DNA of 64,000 bases. Source: a virus. How positions within the stretch are numbered: position 1 is the first letter of the stretch; every line of letters starts with the position of its first letter. The DNA is taken from positions 1-64,000 of the IMG/VR virus record IMGVR_UViG_3300045282_000112. One strand, written 5' to 3'. Made by a program: the position numbers and the translations under genes. Shown piece after piece: positions 23,201 to 31,571 of this stretch. The notes beneath the pieces were generated by a model. It worked only from the letters and a program-made list of their open reading frames with translations. It searched no databases and had not been told where the DNA came from.

Positions 23201-25231
23201 GCGCGCCGCCGGGATGATGCCCGCGATGAGATCGGCGGCACTGCCCGACGCAGCGATGTCGGCCAGCCCCGGACCTCCGGTGATGCCGAGCATCGCCTTG
23301 ATCTCACCCACGGTCAGCGCGACGGGTGGGCCGAGGTTGACGAGCGTGTTGCCGAGGATGGTATCAGGCGGGATCAGCGCCAGCTTGCTGTAGGCAATCG
23401 AGGCCGAGCCGTAGCGTGACGTGGGGATGATGCCGGTCACCAGATCGGCGGCGCTGCCAGACGTGGCGATAGCCGCGAGAGGACCGGTCGAGCCGCCGAG
23501 GTTGAGCATCGCGCGCACCTGCGCGACGGTCAGCGGGTAGGCCGTCAGGTTGCCGCCGCTGACGTTGCCGATGATGGTGTCGGTGGGGATCACCACCATC
23601 TTGCTCAATGGGATGGTGCCGGTGCCGTAGCGGGCTTGTGGGATGGTGCCGGTCACCAGATCGGCGGCGCTGCCCGTGACAGCAATGGTCGCCAAGCCTG
23701 CACCCGGCGTGGCGATGCCGAGCATCGTCTTCACCTGTGAGGGGGTGAGCGGATAGGGCGACAAATTGTTGCCGCTGACGTTGCCGAGGATGTGGTCGGT
23801 GGAGATCACCACCAGCTTGTTCAGCGGTATCGTGGCTGCGCCGTAGCGGTTGACGGGGATGAGGCCGACGATCAGGTCAGCGGCGCTGCCCGACGAAGCA
23901 ATGGCTGCCAACTGCCCACCCAGCGTGTCGAGGCCGAGCATCGCCTTGACCTGTGCAACGGTCAACGCTACCGGCGCGAGAGGGGTGGTGCCGGTGTTGC
24001 CGAGGATGGTGTCGATTGGAATGATGTGCAGCGCGGCCAGCGGCACCGTGCCTGCCTGATAGCGTGCCGCTGGGATGTAGCCGCTTGTCAAGTGCGCGGC
24101 ACTGCCCGAGGTGGCGATAGGAGCCAGCGTGCCGGTGCCGTCGCCGGTCCCGCCACCCGACAGGTCGAGCATGTCCCTGACTTGTGCGGCAGTGAGCGCG
24201 ACCGGTGAAGCGTTGGCACCGCTGACATTGCCGAGGATGCGGTCGTGGGCGATCACCGCGAGCTTGGCATAGGGCAGCGAGTGGTCGGCGATGATGTTGA
24301 CCGGCAGCGTGCCGGTCAGGTTGGCAGCGTTGGTGCTGGTTGCGAGCGGACCCACCGCCACGCCGTTGAGCATGATCTGCGCACCAGCATTGGCACCGCT
24401 GCGCAGCACGAGATCGCCCGCCGCCGTCGCGTGCGTCGAGCCGTAAGCGACGATGTAGGCACCCCGCGAACTGTCAAAGCCGCCGGGTGCCGCCGACAGG
24501 CCAATGTAGCCGGTCGTGGCCGCGCCGCTCTTGATCGTCATCAGGACGACGGGAATGCCGGTGGTGTTGGAGGTTACCTGCCCGCCGTTGAAGACCAGTG
24601 GTTGGGCACCCAGCAGGGAGAGCGTGGTGAAGTCGAGGTAGGGGCCGACCAGCCCCAGCGTCGCGCGCATCGCGGGGAAGGTAGCGTCGTCGAGCAATTG
24701 CCGCGCGCTCGGCGTGAACGGCGTCAGCGCCATCGTGCCGGGGCCGGTGAAGTAGCCGAGCGTGTTGGCAGCCGAGACGAGGTTGCCGAAGGCGATGACA
24801 TTCGGCTTGCCTGCGGCGGTGATGCCGAGCGCCGTCTGCCATGTCGCGAGGTTGGCGTGCGCCATCAGGCCGCGCGAGAAGGCGGTGGCCACGAACGTCG
24901 TCAGCGAGGCGGTCGAGGTGCTCGACCAGAACGGCACCTTGTCGGCACCCGGGATGATGGCTTGCAGCGCCGCGAGGTTGCCGGTGAGAGCTGTCGTGCC
25001 CTTGACGATGGCTTGCCGCAACAGCGTGTCGTCGCCCTCCACGTCGGGGATGGCGAAGTGATCGATGACGTGCCTGATCTGTGCAATGATGCCGTTGAAG
25101 TCGTGGTCCCGGACCTCAGTGTTCAAAGGGTCGGAATACCAGCGGCGCTGCGCAGCACCGCCTACCGGCGCGACAGGACGCGTTGCCGTAGAATGGTCTT
25201 TGTCGGCAGGATTGAGAACGCCGATTGGCAT
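20252..25231 (-). CDS. Giant repetitive tail fibre protein
   Basis: 1659 residues. The N-terminal ~330 residues are a unique fibre/attachment region. Residues about 325-1400 consist of 16 units built around I-L-G-N ... L-T-x-A-Q-V-K-x-M-L-G-L ... I-A-x-S-G-S-A-x-D-L-x-x-G-x-I-P-x-x-R-Y, about 72 residues each. The C-terminal ~100 residues (G-G-G-T-L-N-A-Q-V-A-V-Y-D-S-G ... D-L-D-K-W-D ... R-L-W-L-A-V-E) match C-terminal regions seen in tail fibres of alphaproteobacterial phages. Expected to form the trimeric host-binding fibre. It follows the gp48-like baseplate gene, as fibres do in Mu-type operons. Confidence 0.9.
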   Translation of the reverse strand: MPIGVLNPADKDHSTATRPVAPVGGAAQRRWYSDPLNTEVRDHDFNGIIAQIRHVIDHFAIPDVEGDDTLLRQAIVKGTTALTGNLAALQAIIPGADKVPFWSSTSTASLTTFVATAFSRGLMAHANLATWQTALGITAAGKPNVIAFGNLVSAANTLGYFTGPGTMALTPFTPSARQLLDDATFPAMRATLGLVGPYLDFTTLSLLGAQPLVFNGGQVTSNTTGIPVVLMTIKSGAATTGYIGLSAAPGGFDSSRGAYIVAYGSTHATAAGDLVLRSGANAGAQIMLNGVAVGPLATSTNAANLTGTLPVNIIADHSLPYAKLAVIAHDRILGNVSGANASPVALTAAQVRDMLDLSGGGTGDGTGTLAPIATSGSAAHLTSGYIPAARYQAGTVPLAALHIIPIDTILGNTGTTPLAPVALTVAQVKAMLGLDTLGGQLAAIASSGSAADLIVGLIPVNRYGAATIPLNKLVVISTDHILGNVSGNNLSPYPLTPSQVKTMLGIATPGAGLATIAVTGSAADLVTGTIPQARYGTGTIPLSKMVVIPTDTIIGNVSGGNLTAYPLTVAQVRAMLNLGGSTGPLAAIATSGSAADLVTGIIPTSRYGSASIAYSKLALIPPDTILGNTLVNLGPPVALTVGEIKAMLGITGGPGLADIAASGSAADLIAGIIPAARYGTGTITWAKLAIMPVDTLLGNTASSPAAPVALTVADVKLMLGIASLGSNLAAIASSGSAADLITGTIPAARIAVGEIALNKLTVISAATILGNNGAAAASPKALTVSEVKAMLGVTAGTVMAAIATSGSAADLIAGSIPAARYANGTIALARLVVIPTHTIIGNDGATAAEPQALTVAEVKTMLGIATLGSNLAAIASSGSADDLVVGTIPAGRYAAGTIALSRLSVIAPNMLLGNAGAANASPAALTVAQVRTMLNLGGSSGTLSLIATSGSATDLIAGYIPGARFADHTILLAKLALIPPDTLVGNTLTVNAVPVPLTVTEVRAMLNLGGSTGTLAAIATSGSAADLITGYIPVTRIADHSLVLGKLAVQAANTILGNNTAGAIAPIALTVAQVRAMLDLSGGGGTATLAKIATSGSATDIITGTLNNQRLPDAGVMLNKLQAIATAHILGNVSGTSKSPYQLTAAEVKTMLGLDTAGSGLAKIATSGSATDLVTGTINNQRLPDAGVMLNKLAAITTAHILGNVSGTTKSPYQLTAAEVRIMLGIGGATGAPLAAIASSGSATDLITGYIPVARYADASIPFARMVKIAAARVIGNVGTATDYAQTVSMDQLHAAMALKQFARSTDLQYGTGTLANARLPLAGVTLDRLVPIAPNHVLGNVAAGNASPIQITAAQLSTMLGGLKAFATSTDMVHATGSLKLARLEPVLADRMIGNFTTATAPPVVVSKGQVIGWLDCMLNNPSVITAVNSIQTNWFLALSTAAGTGASPAYVIRRTMATPVLGNLGYISFQGNNAAKANVTFGEIMIYTTNLTSGAHASKMYLRTFNAGVATNVMTLGLGVQVGNPVGTDKGGGTLNAQVAVYDSGVALTCMAMQSEFLSGAIGVDLDKWDKIAVAGNGKQHEAAHHFAKLLKQGVDPRDPKKFITKMREMQALPGMPTESDWKHNELGVGEMVNRLWLAVEMFAVAWMSQIEKGETA
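21040..24260 (-). repeat. 16-unit coding repeat array in tail fibre gene
   Basis: A unit of about 216 bp recurs across 3.2 kb; units differ at many positions but keep I-L/I-G-N, M-L and S-G-S-A. The two most alike neighbours lie at about 21560-21960. Units nearest the C-terminus (three at 21040-21440) are degenerate. Confidence 0.85.
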
Positions 25232-25244
25232 CGCTGGTCCCTTT

Positions 25245-25931
25245 CTAGGTCGTTACCGCCATGTCCACCTTGCAGTGCGCGGGGACGTAGCGTTCGAGCA
25301 TGCAGTCGATCTCTTCCAGCGTGGCGAGGCCCAGCTTGACGTTGTGCCCGAGCTTGAAGTTGAGCACCGCCCCCTGCTTGAATGCAGGTGACATACCGGT
25401 GTTGATCACCACGTGGAAGGTGGAATAGACGTTAGGATATTGAGTATCGTGGCCAGTCAGCCAGCGACCCGTCGCCGTGTAACCATTGGCAGCCAACAGG
25501 TCTAACAGATATTTGGCCGTCGGTATTGCACCCACACTGTGCTGCACCTTGGCGCACAGCGACATATTGTATATGTCGCACTCGTCAGGGATGCCGAAGT
25601 CGGCGGCCCACGCATCGAGGTCCTCGTCCGACGTGGAGCAAATCCACTCGTCGAGGCTGATGCACATCGCGTCTTCGTAGTTCAGCCATGACAGCGCGAG
25701 CCCCGACATGAACTGCCGGATGATGCTGCCCCGCTCGTAGCTCGTCTCGGTGTTGTCCCACGCCGTGCCGCGTGGCAGCAGGTTCATGAACGCGAGGAAG
25801 CATGCGTCATGGTCGGGGCAGTAGGTGTAGTCGGACGGGACCGGCTCGCCTTCCAGCTCCGCTGGCGCAGGCTCCCAGTCGGCCACGTAGGTGTCTGGAC
25901 CAGCAGGCACTAGGACAAGGTCGTTGCTCAT
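25245..25931 (-). CDS. Mu gp48/YmfQ-like (DUF2313) tail protein
   Basis: 228 residues from ATG 25931 (ATGA overlap with the baseplate J gene). Shows the DUF2313 pattern: F-M-N-L-L-P-R-G-T-A-W-D near residue 48, a helix with S-G-L-A-L-S-W-L-N-Y-E-D, then D-L-D-A-W-A-A-D-F-G-I-P-D-E-C. This protein joins the baseplate wedge to the fibre in Mu-type phages; the next gene is the fibre. Confidence 0.82.
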   Translation of the reverse strand: MSNDLVLVPAGPDTYVADWEPAPAELEGEPVPSDYTYCPDHDACFLAFMNLLPRGTAWDNTETSYERGSIIRQFMSGLALSWLNYEDAMCISLDEWICSTSDEDLDAWAADFGIPDECDIYNMSLCAKVQHSVGAIPTAKYLLDLLAANGYTATGRWLTGHDTQYPNVYSTFHVVINTGMSPAFKQGAVLNFKLGHNVKLGLATLEEIDCMLERYVPAHCKVDMAVTT

Positions 25932-27019
25932 GCGATGAACCGCACGGTGCCGAGCGTCGGCAAGCCGCCCGGTGAAGTGATCGGGATCACGATGTTGGCG
26001 CTGCTCGGGTAGTCGGTGAAGTAGTTGTGGCTGCGCACCCACTTCGGTGCCATCGCCACTGCCTCGTTGATCCACGCGAGGCTGAAGTGCGAAGGCTCGA
26101 TGGTGCTCGCGGGCTCGGCGCGGCGCATGAACATCGCCTTCAGTTCTTTCACCACGTCGTCACGCACTGCGCTGGTGTCGGGCACCAGTGCCTGCACTGT
26201 GACGTTGACCACTGACGGCACGGGCTTCGCGACGATGACGTTGGCGTCGCTGGGTGCCAACGTCTGCAGGATGACCTTCAGCTGTTCAACGTCGTTGTCG
26301 GCGGGGATGCCGTTGCCGACGCTGTCCATCATGAAGTAGATCGTCACGCTGCCCGGCTGTGGAGTAGCGCGCTTGACGAACACGCGCGTGATGCCCGCCT
26401 TGGTCTGGCACCACTCAACATATTCGGCAGGCGTTCCGCCGTGCGGCGGGTTCTGTTTGCGATACAGAATGCGCTGCCGAAAGCTGTCATCACTCTCGGC
26501 AGCGCGCCCCCCGATGAGGCCGCCGGTCGCGACAGTGAAGCCTGTCACCCCAGCAATTGGCGTCAACGGCGTGAGCGTAGCGCCTGCATCGGTGTTGGCA
26601 AGCTCACCCGCCGAGTAGGCGCGCATGAACAGCGTGAGCGTCGAGGTGGTGGCAGTGACGGTGCCGACGGTGATGAACGTCTCGCCGTCGGAGCGCATGA
26701 ACGCGGTGCCGTCGTAGACCACGACGCCGAGCACCGATGGCGAGGAGACCGAGCCCTGCGCAAAGCCGGGTGGATTGCGTGACAGGCCGCCCGCTTGGAT
26801 GCCGTGCCAGTCGAGGTAGTCGCCGGTCGCGGTGGTGACAAACGCCTGTTGATGAATGAACTCCAAGCGCAGGTAGCCCATGCGCAGCGCCTGCCCGAAA
26901 GCTTTCAACACGGGCACGAGGTTGTTTGGCCAAATCCAAGGATCGGTGCCAGCAACTTCGGACTGCACAGAATTGCGCAGGTCCTGAATGATCTCTTCTG
27001 TGCTTGGAGCGGTATACAT
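25928..27019 (-). CDS. Baseplate J-like protein (Mu gp47-like)
   Basis: 363 residues. The baseplate wedge pattern is clear: N-terminal E-I-I-Q-D-L-R, T-A-T-G-D-Y-L-D-W-H-G near 65-75, E-S-D-D-S-F-R-Q-R-I-L near 175-185, P-P-H-G-G-T-P-A-E-Y-V-E-W and I-T-R-V-F-V. Forms the wedge of the contractile-tail baseplate. Downstream of gp46 and upstream of gp48, the Mu order. Confidence 0.92.
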   Translation of the reverse strand: MYTAPSTEEIIQDLRNSVQSEVAGTDPWIWPNNLVPVLKAFGQALRMGYLRLEFIHQQAFVTTATGDYLDWHGIQAGGLSRNPPGFAQGSVSSPSVLGVVVYDGTAFMRSDGETFITVGTVTATTSTLTLFMRAYSAGELANTDAGATLTPLTPIAGVTGFTVATGGLIGGRAAESDDSFRQRILYRKQNPPHGGTPAEYVEWCQTKAGITRVFVKRATPQPGSVTIYFMMDSVGNGIPADNDVEQLKVILQTLAPSDANVIVAKPVPSVVNVTVQALVPDTSAVRDDVVKELKAMFMRRAEPASTIEPSHFSLAWINEAVAMAPKWVRSHNYFTDYPSSANIVIPITSPGGLPTLGTVRFIA

Positions 27020-27027
27020 GCTGGTGC

Positions 27028-27612
27028 CTATTGCATAGCGTAGAGATCATGTCGGAAGGCGCGTTCGTATTTCTTGGCATAGACCTTGATATAGATGGAG
27101 ATCATGCCACGGGTCCTGTCGATCTCAGCCTTCACCTCGACATTGTTGATGACACCAGCGCGGATCATCACTTGCAGGGCTTCGGCGCAAAAGTGCTCGG
27201 CCATCTTGCAGGTGTAGTCGGTGAGCGGTGCGCGGCGCAGCGTCCACAGCAGCGAGCCGAGCGGCTCTTCGCCCGGTGCAATGCCCTCCGTATTGCCGTG
27301 CCACTCGTGTTGATCGGCGACGGTGAAGCCCATGCGTCCGATCATCCAGTCAGGCAGCCGTGCATCAGAGGCGATGCACAGCAGCACGGCGGTGCCGACC
27401 GGGTCGACGTTGGCGAGGCCGCCCGAGTTGAGCACCCGCTGCACCGTCGTAACCTCCCCAGTGCGCGGATCGACCACCTCATAAGGCGAAGCTATCGGCT
27501 CCCCCGGTATTCCTTCCGGCTCCGGTGGCGGCTGGAGTTGCCAGTTGCCGACCGTGCCGAGCGCCGGATCGGTTGACCAGATGGTGTCCCAGAGAGCACT
27601 GCTGCTGCTCAT
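27028..27612 (-). CDS. Mu gp46-like baseplate protein
   Basis: 194 residues. The second half follows the GP46 family: P-D-W-M-I-G-R-M-G-F-T-V, P-L-G-S-L-L-W-T-L-R-R-A-P-L, then E-A-L-Q-V-M-I-R-A-G-V-I. Acts as a baseplate wedge component (gp25-like role). The N-terminal 60 residues are an unusual P/G/E-rich extension. Confidence 0.8.
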   Translation of the reverse strand: MSSSSALWDTIWSTDPALGTVGNWQLQPPPEPEGIPGEPIASPYEVVDPRTGEVTTVQRVLNSGGLANVDPVGTAVLLCIASDARLPDWMIGRMGFTVADQHEWHGNTEGIAPGEEPLGSLLWTLRRAPLTDYTCKMAEHFCAEALQVMIRAGVINNVEVKAEIDRTRGMISIYIKVYAKKYERAFRHDLYAMQ

Positions 27613-28058
27613 GACACAGCTCCCACGAATGTCCGATACGTTGCCCCCACGGTGCCCGAGACGATGATCGGTGGCGTCCCGGTGCCGGGTTGCGCGCCGG
27701 GGATGGCGATCTCGAAAGCGGTCAGCGTGAAGGCGTTGCCCGCCGCCACGTCGAGCGGGTTACCGAGCGAGCCTGCAGCCAACAGCCGCACCGCCCCTTC
27801 GCGGTCATCGACGAGCGACCAGAAGGCGGCGTGCCCGTCGTGGAAGACCATGCCGTAGATGATCTCCAGCACGATCACCTTGCGGCCGACCGGCAGGTAG
27901 TTCGACGGGCCGACGACGCTGGGCACGACCCAGCCGAGCGCACCGTGCATCGCGCTGCCGTAGTCAGTCGGCTCAGCAGGCCCGATGAGCAGGCGCGTTG
28001 TCTCGCGCACCAGCACCTCCAGTCCACGGTCGAGCACGCGTGCATCAAGGTAGCTCAT
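27609..28058 (-). CDS. Hypothetical baseplate-region protein
   Basis: 149 residues inserted between PAAR and gp46-like genes, ATGA overlap at its 3' end. G/V/P-rich beta composition, no recognised family. Probably a baseplate or tail-tip component by location. Confidence 0.65.
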   Translation of the reverse strand: MSYLDARVLDRGLEVLVRETTRLLIGPAEPTDYGSAMHGALGWVVPSVVGPSNYLPVGRKVIVLEIIYGMVFHDGHAAFWSLVDDREGAVRLLAAGSLGNPLDVAAGNAFTLTAFEIAIPGAQPGTGTPPIIVSGTVGATYRTFVGAVS

Positions 28059-28062
28059 GCGA

Positions 28063-28323
28063 TCAGTCCTCGACGTAGGTGCGGACGGCTGTTGCGGTGA
28101 GCGTTGCGCCGCACGTCGCCATGCTGCCGTTGAAGGCGACCAGCTTGTCTTCGACGTAGGTGCGGATGCAGCCGGTCGCGATTGGATTGGGACCGTGGAT
28201 CGGGCAGCAATAGATGTCGCCGATGCGGGCGATCAGGATGTCCTCTGCGTAGGTGCGCGTGGCAGACGTGCAGACCACGTCGCCGTGCGAGCCGGGATCA
28301 CCGAGACGCAGGATCAGCGGCAC
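28063..28323 (-). CDS. PAAR-repeat tail spike tip protein
   Basis: 86 residues, GTG start. PAAR-like pattern: R-L-G-D-P-G-S-H-G-D-V-V, I-A-R-I-G-D-I-Y-C-C-P-I-H-G, I-A-T-G and V-A-F-N-G-S-M-A-T-C-G-A. Conserved Cys/His residues would bind the metal ion at the tip of the membrane-piercing spike. Directly downstream of the gp45-like spike gene. Confidence 0.85.
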   Translation of the reverse strand: MPLILRLGDPGSHGDVVCTSATRTYAEDILIARIGDIYCCPIHGPNPIATGCIRTYVEDKLVAFNGSMATCGATLTATAVRTYVED

Positions 28324-28734
28324 TCACGCGCCCGACCGGTTGATGTGAACTTTTCCATCGCGGAAGCACTCGATGGTGGCCTTGCCGACCTTGCGCTTCC
28401 ATACGTCTTTGGTGCCGTGGTCGAAGCCGCCCCACATCTCGTAGAGTTTGAACTCGCCCTCTTTTAGGTCTTTCGGCCTATACTTCGGGTGCTCCATGCC
28501 AATCACCATTGCGGCGTCGTTGTTGCCGCCAAGGTTCATGTTGACGCCCTGTGAGCCCACGGGTGCGTGGTTGGTGAAGCCGTAGCTCTGCACACGTGGG
28601 ATCGCGAACTTGCCGCTGGTGCCGCCGTAGCGTTCACCCTGACGACCGTCAGCCTCCACCCGCTGCTGCTCCTTGTCGTCGTGTGTTTTGACCAACTGAT
28701 TGCGGTGGATCATGTTGTCCATCTGCGTGGCCAT
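28324..28734 (-). CDS. Mu gp45-like spike / baseplate assembly protein V
   Basis: 136 residues. R-V-Q-S-Y-G-F-T-N-H-A-P-V-G-S-Q-G-V near residues 47-64 and E-G-E-F-K-L-Y-E are the gp45/gpV pattern. It trimerises as the central spike and carries the PAAR tip encoded next. Short compared with Mu gp45, lacking much of the C-terminal beta-helix. Confidence 0.82.
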   Translation of the reverse strand: MATQMDNMIHRNQLVKTHDDKEQQRVEADGRQGERYGGTSGKFAIPRVQSYGFTNHAPVGSQGVNMNLGGNNDAAMVIGMEHPKYRPKDLKEGEFKLYEMWGGFDHGTKDVWKRKVGKATIECFRDGKVHINRSGA

Positions 28735-28745
28735 AGCTCACCTCC

Positions 28746-29945
28746 TTATCCGGGGAAGCCCCCACCTCTGAGGAAGTCCGTATCGACGATGGTGCCGAGC
28801 GTGTTGATATCGAAACGCCGGTTCCACATGCTGCCGCTATTGCATGGCGTTGCACCCGCAGGATCGATGCTGGTCGGTGCCTCCAGCGAGGTCGGATCGA
28901 CCAGCGTCAACTCGGTGACCGAGCCTTCAGCCAGCGACTGCTTGAACACGATGCGCGAGGTGCGCAGCGTGCAGTTGACCTTCAGCCATGGTGCGAACAC
29001 GTAGACATCGGCGAGCAACACCCAGATCGGCCCGCCCGACGATGCCTCACGGCCATACGGGACGTTCTTCGGCACGAAGCTCTCACCTGCGGGCGAGTGC
29101 CAACCGGGCACCGTCACGGTGCACTGCAAGCTGGCCCCGCTTGACCGCTGCGCCTCCCATGCGGCGCGTGTCTGTGCACGTTGCACATCGACCACCGCTG
29201 GCTCCAGAATGATCTTGGTGCGGTTGCGGGCGAGGAAGGACTGTGCCATCGCACCCGGCTGGAGGTTCTGCTTCAAGTCGGTGCCGTAAGGGGTCTGCCC
29301 GAGAACCTTCGTGACGGCATCCTCGTCGGTCAGGCGTGCCGACATCTTGAGGATGTTCTCGCCCTGCACGATTGGGCCCTGCACGCCCAAAGCTTTGCCT
29401 GCGCTGACCGAGATGCCGCCGTCCATCATGCCGTGCAGGAGGTGGCCGTAGTTCTTGAGCATTCGCATGCTCTCTGCGTAGATCGTCGCCCCCTGCCGTA
29501 TCTGCCAAACCGGCACAATCGAGTTGTCGCTATCGTTCGTCACGGTGAGGCCAAGCGGCTGCGCCCACGCCTGCACCAACTCCCAAATCCCCTTGTTCTC
29601 GTAGTAGCCACCAGTGTCGGAGACGATTGAACTCAGGTTGATGCTCGACCCCTCGTTCTTGGCGGTGATCGTGATCGAGTGCTGTTCAGCGTCGGCGCTA
29701 GGTGCGTATTGCCAGACGGCGGCGCGTGCCACGAAGTCACCGTTGGCGAACACCTCGATGATCGTCCCGGGAGGAAAATTCCACTTGTCGAAAGCCGCCA
29801 CTGTGCTCGCCCCGACCGGCGTGATCTCAGTGGTGGAAAGCATGATGTTGACGATGTCGGTCGCGGTATCCTGCTCGATGACGACTGTCTCCCAATCGGA
29901 ATAGACGCCGCTGTCAGCCACCACTGTTATCTGCTCGAAAGGCAT
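28746..29945 (-). CDS. Mu gp44-like baseplate hub protein
   Basis: 399 residues. Hub family by order and pattern: N-terminal beta barrel with W-E-T-V-V-I-E-Q-D-T-A-T-D, G-T-I-I-E-V-F-A-N-G-D, a central D-E-D-A-V-T-K-V-L-G segment and G-W-H-S-P-A-G-E-S-F. Forms the central hub joining tail tube to spike. The C-terminal ~70 residues look like an added module. Confidence 0.82.
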   Translation of the reverse strand: MPFEQITVVADSGVYSDWETVVIEQDTATDIVNIMLSTTEITPVGASTVAAFDKWNFPPGTIIEVFANGDFVARAAVWQYAPSADAEQHSITITAKNEGSSINLSSIVSDTGGYYENKGIWELVQAWAQPLGLTVTNDSDNSIVPVWQIRQGATIYAESMRMLKNYGHLLHGMMDGGISVSAGKALGVQGPIVQGENILKMSARLTDEDAVTKVLGQTPYGTDLKQNLQPGAMAQSFLARNRTKIILEPAVVDVQRAQTRAAWEAQRSSGASLQCTVTVPGWHSPAGESFVPKNVPYGREASSGGPIWVLLADVYVFAPWLKVNCTLRTSRIVFKQSLAEGSVTELTLVDPTSLEAPTSIDPAGATPCNSGSMWNRRFDINTLGTIVDTDFLRGGGFPG

Positions 29946-29948
29946 CGC

Positions 29949-31562
29949 TTATATTCCGGTCACCAAGCTCATGCCGTGCTCGGTCAACGCCACCATCTGC
30001 TGCGGCGCGAACATCGGGTGGGTGATCCCATTGAAGCGCATCAGGTCGACATCCCTGCCCGCCGCGTTGCGGCCGTAGACAGAGGCGGCGATGGCCGCGA
30101 GGGGCTTGCCCGCCCAGCTCGTGGGCAGCCGCACCGAACCGTTGCCGCCCGCTGAATAGTGGGCGACGAAGTCGGGCACGGTCCTGCGCAGCTTGCGCAA
30201 GTTATCCTGCAAGTCAGTGTCCGATGGCAGCAGCGCAATCTCCTCGTCGAGCTGTTCGAGCAGCCGCCTACGCGTCAGCGATGCGTCGGGCTGTCGCGCG
30301 GGCGCGACATCGATGCCTGCCCGGATCGAGTAAGCGAGAGCCAAGCGGCGCGTCAGCGAGCACACCGTCTCGGCGAGAGCCAGTTCAGCCTTCACCGACG
30401 CCGTCGATAGCTGGGCGGCGCTGAGCGCGCGCTGGATGCGTGGCTTGATGTTGGTCATCGGGATGAGCGCCATCGCGAGGTCGGAGGCGTTGCTGGTCGT
30501 GCCGGTCTGCAAGGCTGCGAAGCCGTTCACCAGCATGCCGCCGAAGCCCTCGCCCATCTTGCCCTGCGCTGGCAGCACCTCGCCAGTCGAGGCGCGGACG
30601 GCGACACCACGCAGCGCCTCCGAATAGGCCGACAGGCCGGATGCCTGTTGTGCCTGCACGGCAGCGGTCTTGGTCATGGTGTTGGCTGCCGTGCGCTGCA
30701 CAGTGGCGAAAGCGGAAGCGTTGTCGATGAAGCGTTGCGAGATGAACTTCACAATCGCGCCCGCCTTCTCGTTGAGGCGCACCGCTCCTGCCGCCTTGAG
30801 CAGGTTCTGCCCAATGCCGCGAATGTAATTGGCGGCGGTGGTGCGCGCGACCGATGGCTGCGTGCCGGTGAACACCTCATTGAAGCGTGCGAGCGCACTG
30901 CTTACGACATTGCCCGAGGCGCGGTGCACCGAGTAGGCCAATTGCAGGGGCGACGGATGGTTGCCCGCCGTCGGAACAGAGCCTGCTTCACCACGTGGCT
31001 CGACCGAGAACGACATGGAAAAGTCGATGCGGCCCATACGCTCGGCATGGAAGCTGCTTTCAACCGTCTGGCACACGGCCCACATCGGCACGCGCATCGG
31101 CAAGTAGAGCAGGCCCGCGCCGGTCACGTTGGTATTCTTCAGTGGATCGGTGCACGCGGCAAACAACAGCTCGGCCCACAGGTCGCACTGATCACCAAAG
31201 ACGTAGCCCTCTATCTGTATCTGTTGGCGCAGCCTTCCCAAGTCTTCATTGTCCCACCACTCTTTACTCGGATATTCATGCACATGGATGCGTCGCCCAC
31301 CCGAGCGGCTATCGGTATCGACCGCGAACGGCACGTCCTTGAACGATGCCTCCCACTGCACCTTCTGCCAAGGCTGGCAGCCGACCGAAGCGTTCCACGG
31401 GTCCGACCCCGCCGACGAATGACGAAAGTTGTTCTGCGCGCCGATCTCGTTGCAGACCATGCCGCCCAGCGGCTTGAGCACCTCGAACGGGTGACGCTGA
31501 CCGACGCCGCCACCTTGGTTGAGGAACTCCCATCCGGGCTTGGTGATCAGTTCATTGGACAT
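29949..31562 (-). CDS. Mu gpN-like (DNA circularization family) tail protein
   Basis: 537 residues. The N-terminal domain matches DNA_circ_N: W-E-A-S-F-K-D-V-P-F-A-V-D, G-G-R-R-I-H-V-H-E-Y-P and D-L-G-R-L-R-Q-Q-I-Q-I-E-G-Y-V-F-G. Despite the family name, the member in Mu is a distal tail/baseplate protein; position between tape measure and hub supports this. The long C-terminal part is helical. Confidence 0.85.
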   Translation of the reverse strand: MSNELITKPGWEFLNQGGGVGQRHPFEVLKPLGGMVCNEIGAQNNFRHSSAGSDPWNASVGCQPWQKVQWEASFKDVPFAVDTDSRSGGRRIHVHEYPSKEWWDNEDLGRLRQQIQIEGYVFGDQCDLWAELLFAACTDPLKNTNVTGAGLLYLPMRVPMWAVCQTVESSFHAERMGRIDFSMSFSVEPRGEAGSVPTAGNHPSPLQLAYSVHRASGNVVSSALARFNEVFTGTQPSVARTTAANYIRGIGQNLLKAAGAVRLNEKAGAIVKFISQRFIDNASAFATVQRTAANTMTKTAAVQAQQASGLSAYSEALRGVAVRASTGEVLPAQGKMGEGFGGMLVNGFAALQTGTTSNASDLAMALIPMTNIKPRIQRALSAAQLSTASVKAELALAETVCSLTRRLALAYSIRAGIDVAPARQPDASLTRRRLLEQLDEEIALLPSDTDLQDNLRKLRRTVPDFVAHYSAGGNGSVRLPTSWAGKPLAAIAASVYGRNAAGRDVDLMRFNGITHPMFAPQQMVALTEHGMSLVTGI

Positions 31563-31571
31563 CGCGCACCA

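Noticed and set aside
21040-24260. Regularly spaced repeats as CRISPR-like array
   Set aside because: Units are 216 bp, in frame and protein-coding, without short identical repeats and unique spacers.
26264-26290. GATGACCTTCA match to the cassette -35 region
   Set aside because: Lies inside the baseplate J coding frame and lacks the -10 palindrome.
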